Source of the DNA: Strix aluco
Lineage: Eukaryota; Chordata; Aves; Strigiformes; Strigidae
Assembly (NCBI RefSeq): GCF_031877795.1
Contig: NC_133971.1
Coordinates: 16,268,825-16,332,824 of the forward strand
DNA length: 64,000 nt
Direction: 5' to 3'
This document shows positions 63,777-64,000 of the stretch, in pieces. A program made the position numbers and the translations under genes. The notes below the pieces were generated by a model. It was not told where the DNA came from. It worked only from the letters and a program-made list of their open reading frames with translations, and did no database searches. Each line of letters begins with the position of its first letter. Within the stretch, counting starts at the first letter, position 1.

Positions 63777-64000
63777 TCACAGAATCATCTAGGTTAGAAA
63801 AGACCTTGAAGATCATCCAGTCCAACCATTAACCAAACATTGACAGTTCTCAACTACACCATATCCCTCAGCGCTATGTCAACCCAACTCTTAAACACCT
63901 CCAGGGATGGGGACTCCACCACCTCCCTGGGCAGCCCATTCCAATGCCTAACAACCCGTTCTGTAAAGAAATGCTTCCTAATATCCAGTCTAAACCTTCC
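63777..64000 (-). mobile_element. CR1 LINE 3' end (continues past the window)
   Basis: The minus strand encodes the end of CR1 ORF2 ([37 protein letters not shown]) to a stop. The 3'UTR follows, with GGTTGGACTGGATGATCTTC and a 3' terminus of GATTCTGTGATT near 63777. The sequence class differs from the copy at 42.3 kb (different 3'UTR and 3' repeat), so the two are separate subfamilies. The 5' part is cut off by the window edge. Confidence 0.92.

Larger units (their letters stand above)
26019..64000 (-). other. SV2C: SV2C gene body (3' two-thirds; 5' end off the right edge)
   Basis: Nine coding exons on the minus strand join in phase to 422 complete codons plus the stop. This matches the C-terminal part of the roughly 727-residue SV2C and corresponds to exons 5-13. 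SV2C is a synaptic-vesicle membrane glycoprotein with a major facilitator fold. It binds synaptotagmin and its luminal loop is the known docking site for botulinum neurotoxin A. The paralogue choice rests on the C-terminus LPDTRTQVLM (SV2A and SV2B end differently) and on the FDDDYSAYWIYFVNFLGTL segment. Missing are exons 1-4: the cytoplasmic acidic N-terminus and TM1-TM5. Every exon junction has GT/AG ends and correct phase, and no frameshift or stop interrupts the set, so the gene looks functional. Confidence 0.93.
49248..64000 (-). other. SV2C: SV2C intron 4 (at least 14.7 kb, partial)
   Basis: No sequence resembling SV2C exon 4 (the segment ending TM5, with the G-G-I-Y-A-S region) was found from 49248 to the right edge, so the intron continues beyond it. 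It contains a candidate alternative terminal exon (58168-58262) and CR1 fragments at the right end. The many short frames in it match nothing recognised. Confidence 0.75.

Noticed and set aside
1..64000. CRISPR arrays, operons, tRNA or rRNA genes, phage or defence systems
   Set aside because: The DNA is spliced vertebrate sequence. No spaced direct repeats, cloverleaf genes or prokaryote-type gene clusters were seen.

Overview
The window is vertebrate nuclear DNA and most likely a bird. It has spliced genes, AT-rich introns, 5'-truncated CR1 retrotransposon copies with CR1-type 3' ends, and an LTR-like block of avian ERVL type. Both recognised genes lie on the minus strand. They are the 3' two-thirds of SV2C (synaptic vesicle glycoprotein 2C) and the first coding exon of IQGAP2. 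The order SV2C then IQGAP2, in the same direction, matches human 5q13. In birds that block belongs to the Z chromosome, so Z linkage is likely but is an inference.

Layout from left to right. 1-4450 is the start of IQGAP2 intron 1. 4451-4496 is IQGAP2 coding exon 1, inside a CpG island (about 4430-4720) that should be its promoter and 5'UTR. 4721-5036 is an extreme purine tract upstream of that promoter. 5037-25330 is intergenic; it holds an LTR-like block (about 7270-7885), a T25 tract with an AATAAA on the opposite strand (about 13.15 kb), and several exon-like stretches I could not assign. 26019-49247 carries nine SV2C coding exons with matching splice sites and phases. They correspond to exons 5-13 of the 13-exon SV2 gene plan and encode the last 422 or so residues: TM6 to TM12 and the glycosylated luminal loop. 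49248-64000 is SV2C intron 4; exons 1-4 lie beyond the right edge.

SV2C is a 12-pass vesicle protein of the major facilitator superfamily fold, and IQGAP2 is a cytoplasmic scaffold for Rac/Cdc42 and actin. They are neighbours by synteny, not partners in one pathway. I see no bacterial-type operon, CRISPR array or clearly new system. The points most worth checking are an in-frame candidate alternative terminal exon in SV2C intron 4 (58168-58262), a perfect 26-bp palindrome in intron 6, a CpG-bearing degenerate repeat beside the IQGAP2 island, and unassigned exon-like DNA at 13.1-15.3 kb. All calls come from reading the sequence; family names and human comparisons are from memory.
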